From NCBI RefSeq assembly GCF_018842675.1, contig NZ_JAGTWO010000004.1, forward strand, positions 3,720,001-3,784,000: a stretch of DNA of 64,000 nt, read 5' to 3'. The DNA is from Candidatus Pantoea bituminis (GTDB lineage: Bacteria > Pseudomonadota > Gammaproteobacteria > Enterobacterales > Enterobacteriaceae). Shown here piece by piece: positions 48,402 through 57,788 of the stretch. Both the position numbers and the translations under genes were made by a program. Below the pieces are notes generated by a model that saw only the letters and a program-made list of their open reading frames with translations, did no database searches and was not told the DNA's origin. The first letter of the stretch is position 1, and every line of letters begins with the position of its first letter.

Positions 48402-49004
48402 GTGTTAGCGAAGCAAGTCGGGCGCAGTTCGCCTGCGCCCAACAGCAGTATTGAACCCATGCAGGCAATAATGGAAGAGAAGCAAGCTTTTGAAAACCGG
48501 GTGCTAGAGCGCCTGAACGCCGGTCGCTCGGTGAGAAGCTTTCTGATCGCCGCTGTCGAGCTGTTGGCCGAAGCGGTTAATCTGCTGGTATTACAGGTAT
48601 TTCGTAAAGACGACTACGCCGTAAAATACGCAGTTGAACCGTTGCTGCTCGGCAATGGTCCGCTGGGTGAGTTGCCGGTGCGGCTCAAGTTGATTTACGG
48701 CCTTGGCGTGATCAATCGCCATGAGTATGAAGATTGTGAACTGCTGATCGCCTTACGTGAAGAGCTGAATCACGACATGGGTGATTATCGCTTCACTGAC
48801 GATGAGATTCTCGGCCCTTTTGGCGAGCTGCATTGCGTAACGGCGTGGCCGCCCGTACCGGCCTTTCATCCCGATGACGCGGAGCTTCGCGCCATGCAGC
48901 AGCAGCGCTATTTACAGATGGTGCGTTCCACCATGGTGCTGTCGCTCACCGAGCTGATTTCCCGCATCAGCCTGAAGCAGGCGTTTAAAAAGCCCAACGG
49001 CTAA
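48402..49004 (+). CDS. mtlR: Mannitol operon repressor MtlR
   Basis: Represses mtlADR (E. coli MtlR, 195 residues). 200 residues with GTG start 48402; the first about 24 residues align with the variable E. coli N-terminus, and the conserved part is FENRVLERLNAGRSVRSFL and QVFRKDDYAVKYAVEPLLL. GPFGELHCVTAWPP and SLTELISRISLKQAF complete it. An internal ATG (48459) is possible. No DNA-binding motif is obvious, as for the family. Confidence 0.94.
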   Translation: MLAKQVGRSSPAPNSSIEPMQAIMEEKQAFENRVLERLNAGRSVRSFLIAAVELLAEAVNLLVLQVFRKDDYAVKYAVEPLLLGNGPLGELPVRLKLIYGLGVINRHEYEDCELLIALREELNHDMGDYRFTDDEILGPFGELHCVTAWPPVPAFHPDDAELRAMQQQRYLQMVRSTMVLSLTELISRISLKQAFKKPNG

Positions 49005-49106
49005 ACCTCAACAGGCGCATTGCCGCCTGTTATCACCCTAACCTCACCGAGAATATGCGCCGAATTTGGTGTATCCTTTGCCTGTTTTCCTCAACGAGTT
49101 GTGGTC

Positions 49107-49469
49107 ATGAAAGAGCTAGAAAAGAACGAAATCAAACGCCTCAGCGATCAGCTGGACGCCCTGAACCGTAAAGAGCCGCTGCTGCTGGAATCGGGTGATA
49201 TAGAGAAGCTGGGTGCGCTGTTAAAAGAGAAAGAAACCCTGGTTATTGAGATCGAGCGTCTGCGTAACCAGCGCGTCGAGAAGCTGAGTGTGGAAGCACA
49301 GAAGCTGCAAAAGCTGCCGTTCAGCCGCGAAATTACCAAGAAAGAGCAGGCGAACTTAGGCGCGCTGAAGAAAAGCGTGCGCGGCCTGGTTGTGGTGCAT
49401 CCAATGACCGCGCTGGGACGTGAAATGGACCTGAAAGTCATGACAGGTTTCGCTAAAAACGCGTTCTGA
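49107..49469 (+). CDS. yibL: YibL, ribosome-associated small protein
   Basis: 120 residues, as in E. coli, start [20 protein letters not shown]. Rich in Lys and Glu, with a probable coiled coil over residues 1-65; the C-terminal part has [22 protein letters not shown]. Copurifies with 50S ribosomal subunits in E. coli; role unclear. The frame start at 49020 adds a tail outside the family. Converges with the VirK-like gene. Confidence 0.9.
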   Translation: MKELEKNEIKRLSDQLDALNRKEPLLLESGDIEKLGALLKEKETLVIEIERLRNQRVEKLSVEAQKLQKLPFSREITKKEQANLGALKKSVRGLVVVHPMTALGREMDLKVMTGFAKNAF

Positions 49470-49474
49470 GTTTG

Positions 49475-49494
49475 GATCAGGCTGCGGCCTGATC
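49475..49494. other. Hairpin between convergent yibL and virK-like genes
   Basis: Perfect 8-bp arms GATCAGGC / GCCTGATC with loop TGCG, at the end of the VirK-like coding region and 5 bp after yibL. No T-run of note; could still serve both genes weakly. Confidence 0.45.
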
Positions 49495-50439
49495 GACTTT
49501 GCACTGTCCGGCGGCGGCATAAACCTGCACCGCCAGACCATCTAACAGTTCGTAGCGACGGCGATATTCGGCACGTTTCTTACTGGCAATATCTTCTAAA
49601 GATTTACGCGGCAAGTTTAACGGCAGCGTGAACAAGCCATCTGCGCGCGCCTCGCCATTGAGTGATAACCAAAACTCACTGTAGCTGGCAAAAAAATGGC
49701 CACTTTTGCTGTGACGGTAACGCATACTGCTAAAGACATGCGTATTTTCTCCGACAGCGGCTATTTTATTCGCCTCACATTGTTCTGCAAAAATAAACAC
49801 CGCCTCCATTAATAAACGTTTAGGAAATACGCCGTGTGCCGCTTTAGTCGCCTCACGAATAACCTCATTACTGATATTTTTTCGTGGGCCTTGCAACCCG
49901 CCAATTAATAAGGTTCGCTGTTGATTTTCATTAATAATTGAAAACGAGAGCGAGGCAATCACCTGCTGTTGATAGCGCAACACTAGCGTGACTTCACCTT
50001 CACGATCGTAATAACCTGGGCTACAAGTCATTAAAAACGTCTCGCCAGTTTTGCCCAAAAACGTCGCGATAACATTATCTCCGGCACTTTGCAGCAGCTG
50101 ACGCAATGGCATATTTTTCAGCTGTTCAATAAACTGATAATGATCAAGGATAGCCTGCGCACGCGCCGCCACGCTGAATCCCGCCCGCAAATAAGGACGA
50201 TGCAGCTTAGCGGGCAACAGGCCTTGCAGGTTCATCATCTGATCGATCTGTGGCAAATGTGAAAGCTGATGTAAATAACGTAACGTTGTTATCGGTGAAA
50301 TTAACGACCTTAAGGCAAATTTAAAACGGAAGCGTTTACTCAGCCACAGTTTATTTGGAATATATTTCCCACTGATTAACGGAAAAAACAGCGAAGCGGA
50401 CGAACTTTTATTCGCCTCATGCGTGGTAATAATAGACAT
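49477..50439 (-). CDS. VirK/YbjX-family protein (DUF535)
   Basis: 320 residues. Family signatures seen: FKFALRSLISPITTLRYLHQL, a GGLQGPR turn, VFPKRLLMEAVFIFAEQC, and near the C-terminus HFFASYSEFWLSLNG and SKKRAEYRRRYELLD. Homologues (VirK of Shigella, YbjX) are linked to PhoP regulation and resistance to antimicrobial peptides. No signal peptide, so cytoplasmic or membrane-peripheral. Alone, not in an operon. Confidence 0.8.
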   Translation of the reverse strand: MSIITTHEANKSSSASLFFPLISGKYIPNKLWLSKRFRFKFALRSLISPITTLRYLHQLSHLPQIDQMMNLQGLLPAKLHRPYLRAGFSVAARAQAILDHYQFIEQLKNMPLRQLLQSAGDNVIATFLGKTGETFLMTCSPGYYDREGEVTLVLRYQQQVIASLSFSIINENQQRTLLIGGLQGPRKNISNEVIREATKAAHGVFPKRLLMEAVFIFAEQCEANKIAAVGENTHVFSSMRYRHSKSGHFFASYSEFWLSLNGEARADGLFTLPLNLPRKSLEDIASKKRAEYRRRYELLDGLAVQVYAAAGQCKVDQAAA

Positions 50440-50570
50440 GGTAGCGTCACACCTTTAAATGGCAATGTCGCTAAGAGTACGGCGAGAATTATCAACGGCG
50501 AGTTAATGCCAGGCGAAGTTAATAAGGGAGAAGTAAGATTCTCCCTTTTGTTTACGTTTAGTTTATAAAA

Positions 50571-52510
50571 TTAGAATTGTTCCCAACCTTCATCAGCGGC
50601 GACGTGCGCAGGCAAAGCGGGTGCTCGCTTTAATATCGGGGTAGCGATCTTGCGCGGTGCGGATACCGGTTCTGGCTGCTCTGTTAGGCGAAAAACAGAA
50701 ACTGCACGCGCCAATGCCGCAGCCTGATCTTCCAGCGAACTGGCCGCAGCCGCCGATTGCTCGACTAAAGCGGCGTTCTGCTGCGTGGTGTTGTCCATTT
50801 CCACTACCGCTTGCGAAACCTGACTGATTCCCCGGCTCTGCTCATCAGAGGCAGACGCGATTTCACCCATGATGTCACGCACGTGACTTACCGACGTCAC
50901 GATGGTTTGCATGGTGCTACCGGTGCTTTCTACCAATTTCTCACCGCTATTAACCCGTTCAACCGACTCGGCGATTAACGCTTCAATCTCTTTTGCCGCC
51001 TGGGCTGAACGCTGGGCGAGATTACGGACTTCGCTGGCCACCACGGCAAATCCACGCCCTTGCTCGCCTGCGCGCGCAGCTTCAACCGCTGCGTTTAACG
51101 CTAAAATATTGGTCTGGAAAGCGATGCCATTGATAACGCTGGTGATATCAGCAATACGTTTCGAACTTTGGGTAATTTGCTGCATGGTTTCGACAACCGC
51201 CGCCACCTGACGCCCACCGGTTTGCGCCGTGTCTGACGCTTCTGCCGCTAATTTGCTGGCCTGATGAGCATTATCAGCATTTTGTTTCACCGTTGAGCTC
51301 AGCTGTTCCATGCTGGCAGCGGTTTGTTCCACAGCCGCGGCCTGCTCTTCGGTACGCGAAGAGAGATCAATATTGCCCGCGCTGATTTCCGTTGCAGCGT
51401 GAGACACCTCCAATACACCCGAGCGAATCTCACCGATCATGGTGCGCAAACTGTCTCCCATCGCACCTACGGCGGCGAGCAGCAATCCTAACTCATCACG
51501 TCGATCGGTGGTGAGTTGCTGGGTTAAATCGCCTTCGGCAATGCGCTGGGTTGCCTGCAACGTATCGCGCAGCGGCCGGGTAATTTGACGGGAGATCCAA
51601 AAAGCGATGATACAGCCGATCAGCAAAGCAATTAACGCCACCAATACCATCATATTGATGCCTTTTTTAACGCTGCTGGAGGCGATGTCCACTTCCCGCT
51701 TCACCAGTTGCTCGACTAAATCGTTCATCTTTTTCGCCTGCTGCGACATGTCCGCTGCGGCTTTTTGCTGCTGAGCAGAAGCAGGAACATAGGAGAGAAC
51801 GCTTTTTTATAGCGAATGAGCTGACTTTTCAGCGGCTGCAGCGCCTGCTCCTGCTGCGGTGTGACCAGGCTGGCAAACGTGTCCAGCATCACGGCGGCGT
51901 TATCGGCTGCAGTGGAAAGCCTCGCAGCGCTGTTTTCATTTGGGTCGGCCGCAACACCGCGCACCGTATAGTGGACATCAAGCAACGCGTGATCGAGCTT
52001 GCTCATCTGCAACTGCAACATCAAGTCAGCGCCCAGGCTCAATTCCTGCTTTATGTCCTGAAAAGCGGCTTCGCTTTTCGACAAATTCCAACTCTCTCTG
52101 ATCGATTGGCGTGCATTAACAGCCGCAACGAACTGCTGCTGTGATTGCTGATACGCCTTGACCAGGCCAGGAAACGTGTCGAGCCAGGCACGCATCTCCG
52201 CGTTCCAGTACAAGGTGTTTTCCATTTCATTGAAAGACGCCAGGCCTTGTTGCAGATACTTCTGGCTTTGCGCGATATTTTCTTCAGCGTAATCAGCCTG
52301 ATAATGGCGCTGCGCAGCCAATGCCTGGTTAACAGCAGCGCTAATCTCCAGACTGTAATTGATCTTCGCATTCCGGTCCTGAATGTCGCGAAACTGGTCG
52401 ATGCCAGCCACTGCAATGACTGCGGCTAAAATCAAAACCAATCCAAAGCCAACGCCTAGCTTCTTCCCTACTCGTAAATTCTCGATACGTCGTCTGAATG
52501 CCTTAATCAT
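50571..52510 (-). CDS. Methyl-accepting chemotaxis protein (frameshifted)
   Basis: Transmembrane chemoreceptor. Residues 1-40 contain TM1 ([15 protein letters not shown] region). The ligand-binding domain is helical (to about 240). TM2 is [20 protein letters not shown], followed by HAMP and a signalling domain with the hairpin tip [30 protein letters not shown] (here [20 protein letters not shown]) and [16 protein letters not shown]. The C-terminus ends in GWEQF, close to the NWETF CheR-binding pentapeptide. Two frames meet near 51800; one more T in the T6 run (51803-51808) restores [18 protein letters not shown]. Ligand unknown. Confidence 0.9.
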
Positions 52511-52726
52511 GATGATCTGAAGTCCCGTTGCTCAATTGCATGATGAGGATAGTGTTGGCAGTTCCGCACAAAAATTTACTGAGGCGGATAATAGTTGCTG
52601 CTGAAATCTTCTATCGGTTGGGACGGGACAAGACTTTAATTGGCGCAGCGGGATTGGATGGGCATTTTGTCGGCGTAAAATGCAATGCACAGAGGTTATG
52701 GCAGGCTTTAGCCCGATAAAGAACAT

Positions 52727-52757
52727 AAAAAAACCGATGGAATTTCTTCCACCGGTT
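52727..52757 (-). terminator. Terminator of sodA
   Basis: Stem AACCG-A-TGGAA / TTCCA-CCGGTT (52732-52757) followed on the minus strand by T7 (A7 at 52727-52733). 29 bp after the sodA stop. Confidence 0.85.
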
Positions 52758-52786
52758 CATCATGGCGAATTTAACCTAAGGTTAAA

Positions 52787-53403
52787 TTACTTCGCTGAAG
52801 CGAAGCGTGCTGCTGCTTCGTCCCAGTTAACCACGTTCCAGAATGCTTTGATGTAATCAGGACGTTTGTTCTGATACTTCAGGTAGTACGCATGTTCCCA
52901 CACGTCCAGACCGATGATTGGGAAACCAGACACGCCGGCAACCGCTTCGCCCATCAGTGGGTTATCCTGGTTTGCGGTTGAAACCACAGCCAGTTTATCA
53001 CCCTTCTTAACCAGCCACGCCCAGCCAGAACCGAAACGGGTCGCTGCCGCTTTCTCGAATTCTTCCTGGAATTTTTCAAAGCTACCGAAATCTTTTTCGA
53101 TGGCGGCTTTCAGGTCGCCCTGCAGCGTGGTGCCGATTTTCAGGCCTTTCCAGAACAGGCTGTGGTTGGCGTGGCCGCCTGCGTTGTTACGCAGTGGACC
53201 TTTTTGTCTGCTGGCAGCTGATCCAGTTTAGTGATCAGCTCATCCACCGGCAGATCGGCAAATTCAGTGCCTTCCAGCGCCGCGTTGGCGTTGTTGACAT
53301 AAGTCTGGTGATGTTTGGTGTGATGGATTTCCATCGTCTGCTTGTCGAAATGCGGTTCCAGTGCGTCGTATGCGTAAGGCAGGGATGGCAGTGAATAACT
53401 CAT
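52787..53403 (-). CDS. sodA: Manganese superoxide dismutase SodA (frameshifted)
   Basis: Cytosolic Mn-SOD. Start ATG 53403 reads [20 protein letters not shown], followed by [13 protein letters not shown] (His27). Downstream of the break: the [10 protein letters not shown] segment (His82), WAWLV, and [13 protein letters not shown] (Asp and His metal ligands), ending ARFASAK. One missing base in the T5/CC run at 53199-53205 breaks it after ADKK; the repair gives [18 protein letters not shown]. About 205 residues, E. coli size. Confidence 0.95.
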
Positions 53404-53561
53404 GTTCTTCCTCTCCATTTAGTGTTTGAGCAGCACTTGATTGTGAGCGTGCCGCGTAAGCAGTCGAATCATTATAGTTAAATTCATGATCCATAAAAGG
53501 GTAATCAATGCCCCATTAAGCATAAGGATTTGAATGGGCTGGCAAAAGCAATCCCTTGTTT

Positions 53562-54587
53562 TTAAGGCTTGCCGGTACTGGCGCGCATTTTTAGCGTCAC
53601 GGGAAGTTCATTGAAAACGGGCGGTTCGTCGCCGTTGAGTGCAGCTAACAGACGCTTACCCGCCATTCGCCCCATCTCTTCATAGGGCAGCGCTACGCTG
53701 GTCAGGGGTGGCGAACAGACCGCAGATAACTGTCCGCCGCCAATACTGGCGATCGCTAGCTGGCTGGGAATGGCGATGCCCGCCGCGTGGCAAGCCATCA
53801 TCGCGCCGCAAGCCACCTCTTCAGTGGTGCAAATCAGCACATCCAGTTCAGGCCACGTCAAACGAATCTCCGCCAGCAGTGCGTGCCCGGTGGCGAAGGT
53901 TGGCGGCTTCGGTGAGGTAACAACACGATGCGGTGCCTGATTCATCGCCAACATTCCGCTGTGCCAGCCATTTAGCAGTTGTCTGAAAACGGTACTGTTG
54001 GTTTGGGTGCAGAGTAAACCTAAGTTGCGATAGCCGCGATCAACCAGATTTTGCACCAGTTGGCGAATCGCTTTAGCGTAATCAACGCCGACGCTGATCC
54101 CGGTGGAATCATGATGTACACCGCCAATATCAATCACAGGCAAACCGGAATTACTCAGCAGCCGATGCGCGTCAGAAGCGTTATCAAAGTTAAAGTGCAC
54201 CATTGCCGCTGGGTTGTAGGAAAGCAGCATCTCTATCAGCTCGCTCTCTTCGGCCGCCGAATGGTTCGCTTCAGCCAACATCATGTTGTATCCCTGCGGA
54301 CGCAGCACTTCCTGCAAGGCTTCGGATACCGCCGCGCAGCCTGGCGTGGCAAAAGACGGCACCACCATCGTGACTAATCGTGAGGATGCTGAAGCCAAAT
54401 TACGTGCCTGCACGTTAGGCACATAGCCCAACTCAATTACTGCCGCATCGATTTTTTCACGGATATCAGCAGAGACTTTTTCTGGCATGCGCAACGCACG
54501 CGAGGCGGTCATCGTACTCACACCCACTAAACGGGCAACATCGGCTAACGTACTTTTGCCAGTACTGCGCCGTCGCTTCTCTGCCAT
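53562..54587 (-). CDS. LacI-family regulator of the PTS operon
   Basis: 341 residues from ATG 54587, chosen because AGGAG lies 5-9 bp upstream; the frame start at 54617 adds ten residues. HTH at residues 14-40 (TLADVARLVGVSTMTASRAL), hinge with RNLASASSRLV, then a periplasmic-binding-protein-like effector domain. Like GntR/IdnR of E. coli in style. Transcribed divergently from the PTS operon, whose upstream region has two matching operators, so it most likely represses that operon. Confidence 0.92.
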   Translation of the reverse strand: MAEKRRRSTGKSTLADVARLVGVSTMTASRALRMPEKVSADIREKIDAAVIELGYVPNVQARNLASASSRLVTMVVPSFATPGCAAVSEALQEVLRPQGYNMMLAEANHSAAEESELIEMLLSYNPAAMVHFNFDNASDAHRLLSNSGLPVIDIGGVHHDSTGISVGVDYAKAIRQLVQNLVDRGYRNLGLLCTQTNSTVFRQLLNGWHSGMLAMNQAPHRVVTSPKPPTFATGHALLAEIRLTWPELDVLICTTEEVACGAMMACHAAGIAIPSQLAIASIGGGQLSAVCSPPLTSVALPYEEMGRMAGKRLLAALNGDEPPVFNELPVTLKMRASTGKP

Positions 54588-54757
54588 GCGTTCTCCTGAC
54601 TGGCTAGCCTTTTTCAACTGGACGCAGCTTAAGATTAATTAGGGCGTCGCGCCATGTTAAAAGCCACACTTTTGGTTATCCCTGAGTGAGTAACAGGAAA
54701 TCAGAAAAACTCAGCCTGTCAGCGTGCTGCAAACAACGCAATCACGATCACAGAAAA

Positions 54758-54804
54758 TGTTAGCGATAACACAGTTTTTAACAATATTCGTGTTAGCGCT
54801 AACT
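54758..54804. promoter_or_regulatory. Two LacI-type operators upstream of the PTS operon
   Basis: TGTTAGCGATAACA (54758-54771) and TGTTAGCGCTAACT (54791-54804), 33 bp apart centre to centre. The second contains the perfect palindrome GTTAGCGCTAAC with a central CG, typical of LacI/GntR-type sites. They lie between the divergent regulator and IIA genes. Confidence 0.8.
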
Positions 54805-54882
54805 TTTGCGACTACCATCACAGAAAGTCGTTCACTAAATCACCCAGAATGCAGGTCATTCAGCCACCAACGGAAACTCAAG

Positions 54883-55323
54883 ATGCTTACTCAATGGCTT
54901 AACGTTGATGCGATTCATATCGTTGACGATGTTATCGACTGGCAAGACGCGGTACGTAAATCTGCTGAACCGCTGCTGGCACAAGGCGCGATTACGCCCG
55001 CTTACCTCGACGCTATCTTTACGTCACATGCTGAAATCGGCCCCTATTACGTGTTGACGCCAGGATTAGCCATGCCGCATGCGCGACCAGAACAGGGCGC
55101 ACATAAAAATGGCCTGTCGCTGCTGCATGTGAAGAACGGCGTTAATTTTGATGCGGATGAAAACGATCCTGTCTACGTGGTGATTATGCTGTGCGCCTTC
55201 TCTGGCGAAGAGCATATCCAGATGATTACCGCGTTGGCTGAACTCTTCAGCGATGATTCACGCCTGCAACAGCTGTTGTCGGCAAATACCTTACCCGCCA
55301 TTCAGGCGGTTATTCACTCGTAA
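54883..55323 (+). CDS. PTS IIA component (ascorbate/SgaA-like)
   Basis: 146 residues from ATG 54883, as in UlaC/SgaA-type enzymes; the longer frame from 54724 would run through the operators. The phospho-acceptor is His66 in GLAMPHARPEQGA, preceded by EIGPYYVLTP, both typical of the mannitol/fructose-like IIA fold. First gene of IIA-IIB-IIC-epimerase. Substrate not known. Confidence 0.92.
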   Translation: MLTQWLNVDAIHIVDDVIDWQDAVRKSAEPLLAQGAITPAYLDAIFTSHAEIGPYYVLTPGLAMPHARPEQGAHKNGLSLLHVKNGVNFDADENDPVYVVIMLCAFSGEEHIQMITALAELFSDDSRLQQLLSANTLPAIQAVIHS

Positions 55324-55342
55324 ATCACCAGAGATAACGAAC

Positions 55343-55608
55343 ATGAAAAAAGTACTGATTGTGTGTGGCAACGGTTTAGGCAGCAGCTTTATTGTTGAAA
55401 TGAACGTGAAAAAGATTGTGGCGGAATTAGGTAAAGAAGCTGACGTCAGCCATACCGATTTAACCTCGGCCAAATCAGAACAGGCTGATCTGATTATTGC
55501 TGCCAAGGATATTGCCGAACAACTCGCAGGCCACAGCGCCCCCTATTTGGTTTAACCAATTTATTGGATAACGCACGTATTAAAGAGATCCTGGCTGAAA
55601 ACCTGTAA
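55343..55608 (+). CDS. PTS IIB component (SgaB-like, frameshifted)
   Basis: About 88 residues. Phospho-Cys8 in MKKVLIVCGNGLGSSFIVEM, the pattern of lactose/ascorbate-type IIB. The frame ends at 55555 after APYLV, but one more T in the TTT at 55551-55553 continues it as LTNLLDNARIKEILAENL to TAA 55608, which is the expected IIB end. 20 bp after IIA. Confidence 0.9.
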
Positions 55609-55761
55609 TTACCTTATTTTCAAAATCCTGACTCTTTTTCGCTGCAATAATTCGGCAAGCCCATCGCTGCTTATCACACAGACAAACGTGTTAATGCGCT
55701 AAATGGGCGAGGCCAATGCACATGCAACGTAAATTATGATGGATATTGCATGGAGCCGCTT

Positions 55762-57024
55762 ATGCTGCAATTTATTATTAAGGATGTTCTTGGAACACCT
55801 GCAATACTTGTCGGCCTGTTTTCACTGATCGGTTTATTATTGCAAAAGAAACCGATCAGCGATGTTATTTCAGGCACCCTAAAAACCATCATGGGTTTTG
55901 TTATTCTTATTGCCGGGGCCAATTTAATTGCCGCCACGCTCACCATTTTCAGCCAACTGTTTGAACACTCCTTCTCGATTCAGGGCGTGGTGCCAAATAC
56001 CGATGCAATGGCGGCGCTGGCGCAGAAGAATTACGGCACTGAAACCGCAATGATCATGGTATTCGGTATGCTGGTGAACATTTTGCTGGCGCGCATTACG
56101 CCGCTGAAATATATCTTCCTGACCGGCCATCACACCTTATATATGTCAGCGATGCTGGCGGTGATTTTGTCGGTGGGCGGCATCAGTGGTTTCTGGCTGG
56201 TGTTTATAGGTGCGCTGATTCTCGGCACCATGATGGTGGTTTCTCCCGCCATTTTGCAGCCGTTTACGCGTAAAATTACCAATTCAGATGATTTGGCACT
56301 GGGTCACTTTGGCTCAAGCGGCTATCTGCTGGCTGCGCTGGTCGGCAAAGTGGTGGGTAAAGGCAGCCCTTCCATTGAAGAGCTAAAAGTACCGAAAACC
56401 CTGAACTTCCTGCGTGACTCTTCCGTTGCCATCTCGCTGACCATGATGATTCTGTTTATCGCGCTGGTGCTGGTGGCAGGCAAAACGTTCACGGAAACGC
56501 AAGTCAGTGACGGGCAGAACTTCATTGTCTTCGCCATCATTCAGTCAATCACTTTTGCCGCAGGCGTCTATATCATCCTTGCTGGTGTACGCATGGTAAT
56601 TGCCGAAATCGTGCCAGCCTTTAAAGGCATTGCTGACAAACTGGTTAAAGACGCGAAACCCGCACTGGATTGCCCAACGGTATTCCCGTTTGCGCCAAAC
56701 GCCGTGATTATTGGCTTTCTGTGTAGCTTTGCCGCTGGCCTGATCAGCATGTTTCTCTGCCCGCTATTTGGTTTGAGCGTCATTGTTCCCGGCCTTGTTC
56801 CGCACTTTTTCTGCGGAGCCACTGCAGGCGTGTACGGCAATATTACCGGTGGACGCCGTGGTGCGGTAATCGGCTCCTTCGTTCAGGGGTTACTGATCTC
56901 ATTCCTGCCCGCCATTTTGCTGCCGCTCATGGGCGATCTCGGTTTCGCTTCCACCACGTTTGGTGATGCAGACTTCGGTATTGTCGGCATTATTCTCGGC
57001 CACATTATCTCTTTCTTCCATTGA
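55762..57024 (+). CDS. PTS IIC component (UlaA/SgaT-like)
   Basis: 420 residues from ATG 55762, because GGAG lies 6 bp upstream; ATG 55750 is an alternative. Opens LQFIIKDVLGTPAILVGLFS like SgaT, with about ten membrane helices, GGRRGAVIGSFVQGLLISF and a C-terminal GIILGHIISFFH. Family members transport L-ascorbate, but here the ascorbate-6-phosphate lactonase (UlaG) is absent, so the substrate is probably a different sugar or polyol. A 153-bp gap separates it from IIB. Confidence 0.92.
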   Translation: MLQFIIKDVLGTPAILVGLFSLIGLLLQKKPISDVISGTLKTIMGFVILIAGANLIAATLTIFSQLFEHSFSIQGVVPNTDAMAALAQKNYGTETAMIMVFGMLVNILLARITPLKYIFLTGHHTLYMSAMLAVILSVGGISGFWLVFIGALILGTMMVVSPAILQPFTRKITNSDDLALGHFGSSGYLLAALVGKVVGKGSPSIEELKVPKTLNFLRDSSVAISLTMMILFIALVLVAGKTFTETQVSDGQNFIVFAIIQSITFAAGVYIILAGVRMVIAEIVPAFKGIADKLVKDAKPALDCPTVFPFAPNAVIIGFLCSFAAGLISMFLCPLFGLSVIVPGLVPHFFCGATAGVYGNITGGRRGAVIGSFVQGLLISFLPAILLPLMGDLGFASTTFGDADFGIVGIILGHIISFFH

Positions 57025-57067
57025 GGTGATGAGCGGCCCTAAGCCGCTCATATAATGAGGAATCACT

Positions 57068-57745
57068 ATGATCGCCAAATTTTCCCCTTCGCTGATGTGC
57101 ATGGATTTAACCCGCTTTCGCGAACAGATTGAAGCCATGAATAATCACGCAGCTTTTTATCATGTTGATATTATGGATGGCAGCTACGTTAAAAATATTA
57201 CGCTGTCCCCCTTCTTTATTGAGAATCTGCGAAAAATCACAGACGTCCCGATTGATGTACATCTAATGGTTAATCATCCAGAAGATATTATTCCCCTGTG
57301 CATTGAATCCGGTGCAGATATCATTAGCTTTCACCCGGAAACCGCGAACAATAAAATATTTCGCTTATTAACGCAGATCAAAGAGGCGGGTCGGCGCTGC
57401 GGCGTGGTATTAAACCCGGCAACACCCGCTGATAGCATTCGAGAATATGCACATTTATTAGATAAAGTGACGGTAATGTCAGTTGATCCCGGTTTTGCCG
57501 GACAAAAATTCATCCCGGAAACGCTGGATAAAATTCGCAAATTGATTGAAATGCGTAAAGAACATGACTTCCACTATTTGACTGAGATAGACGGTTCCTG
57601 CAACGCCAAAACCTTTAAACAGGTCGCCGCTTCTGGCGTAGAGGTGTTTATCGTGGGGACATCCGGCTTATTCAATCTGGATAATGATGTCGCGGAAGCC
57701 TGGCAGAAGATGGAATCGATTTTCGCCCGCGAGACGGCGGCGTAA
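57068..57745 (+). CDS. Ribulose-phosphate/allulose-6-phosphate 3-epimerase family protein
   Basis: 225 residues. TIM-barrel epimerase: start FSPSLMCMDLTRFREQIEAM, HVDIMDGSYV with metal/acid Asp, DVHLMVNHPED (His, metal ligand), VMSVDPGFAGQKFIPETL with catalytic Asp, and GSCN plus IVGTSGLF. The SPSLMCMDL start is that of AlsE rather than Rpe (SPSILSADF). Reaction: inversion at C3 of a ketose phosphate. Ends the PTS operon, so the imported sugar phosphate is probably its substrate. GAGGAATC precedes the start. Confidence 0.9.
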   Translation: MIAKFSPSLMCMDLTRFREQIEAMNNHAAFYHVDIMDGSYVKNITLSPFFIENLRKITDVPIDVHLMVNHPEDIIPLCIESGADIISFHPETANNKIFRLLTQIKEAGRRCGVVLNPATPADSIREYAHLLDKVTVMSVDPGFAGQKFIPETLDKIRKLIEMRKEHDFHYLTEIDGSCNAKTFKQVAASGVEVFIVGTSGLFNLDNDVAEAWQKMESIFARETAA

Positions 57746-57787
57746 CAGTAAACCGGCAGCAATTACGCCGCCGGTTTACATTTTTCT
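57746..57787. terminator. Bidirectional terminator between epimerase and aminotransferase
   Basis: Perfect 10-bp arms GTAAACCGGC / GCCGGTTTAC (57748-57757, 57770-57779), followed by ATTTTTCTG on the plus strand. Convergent genes end on both sides. Confidence 0.85.
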
Positions 57788-57788
57788 G

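Noticed and set aside
49010..49031. Hairpin AACAGGCG / CGCCTGTT after mtlR as terminator
   Set aside because: The stem is perfect, but no T-run follows, so termination is not supported.
54724..54882. N-terminal extension of the PTS IIA gene from ATG 54724
   Set aside because: It would translate across the two LacI-type operators and is not part of the IIA family; ATG 54883 fits.
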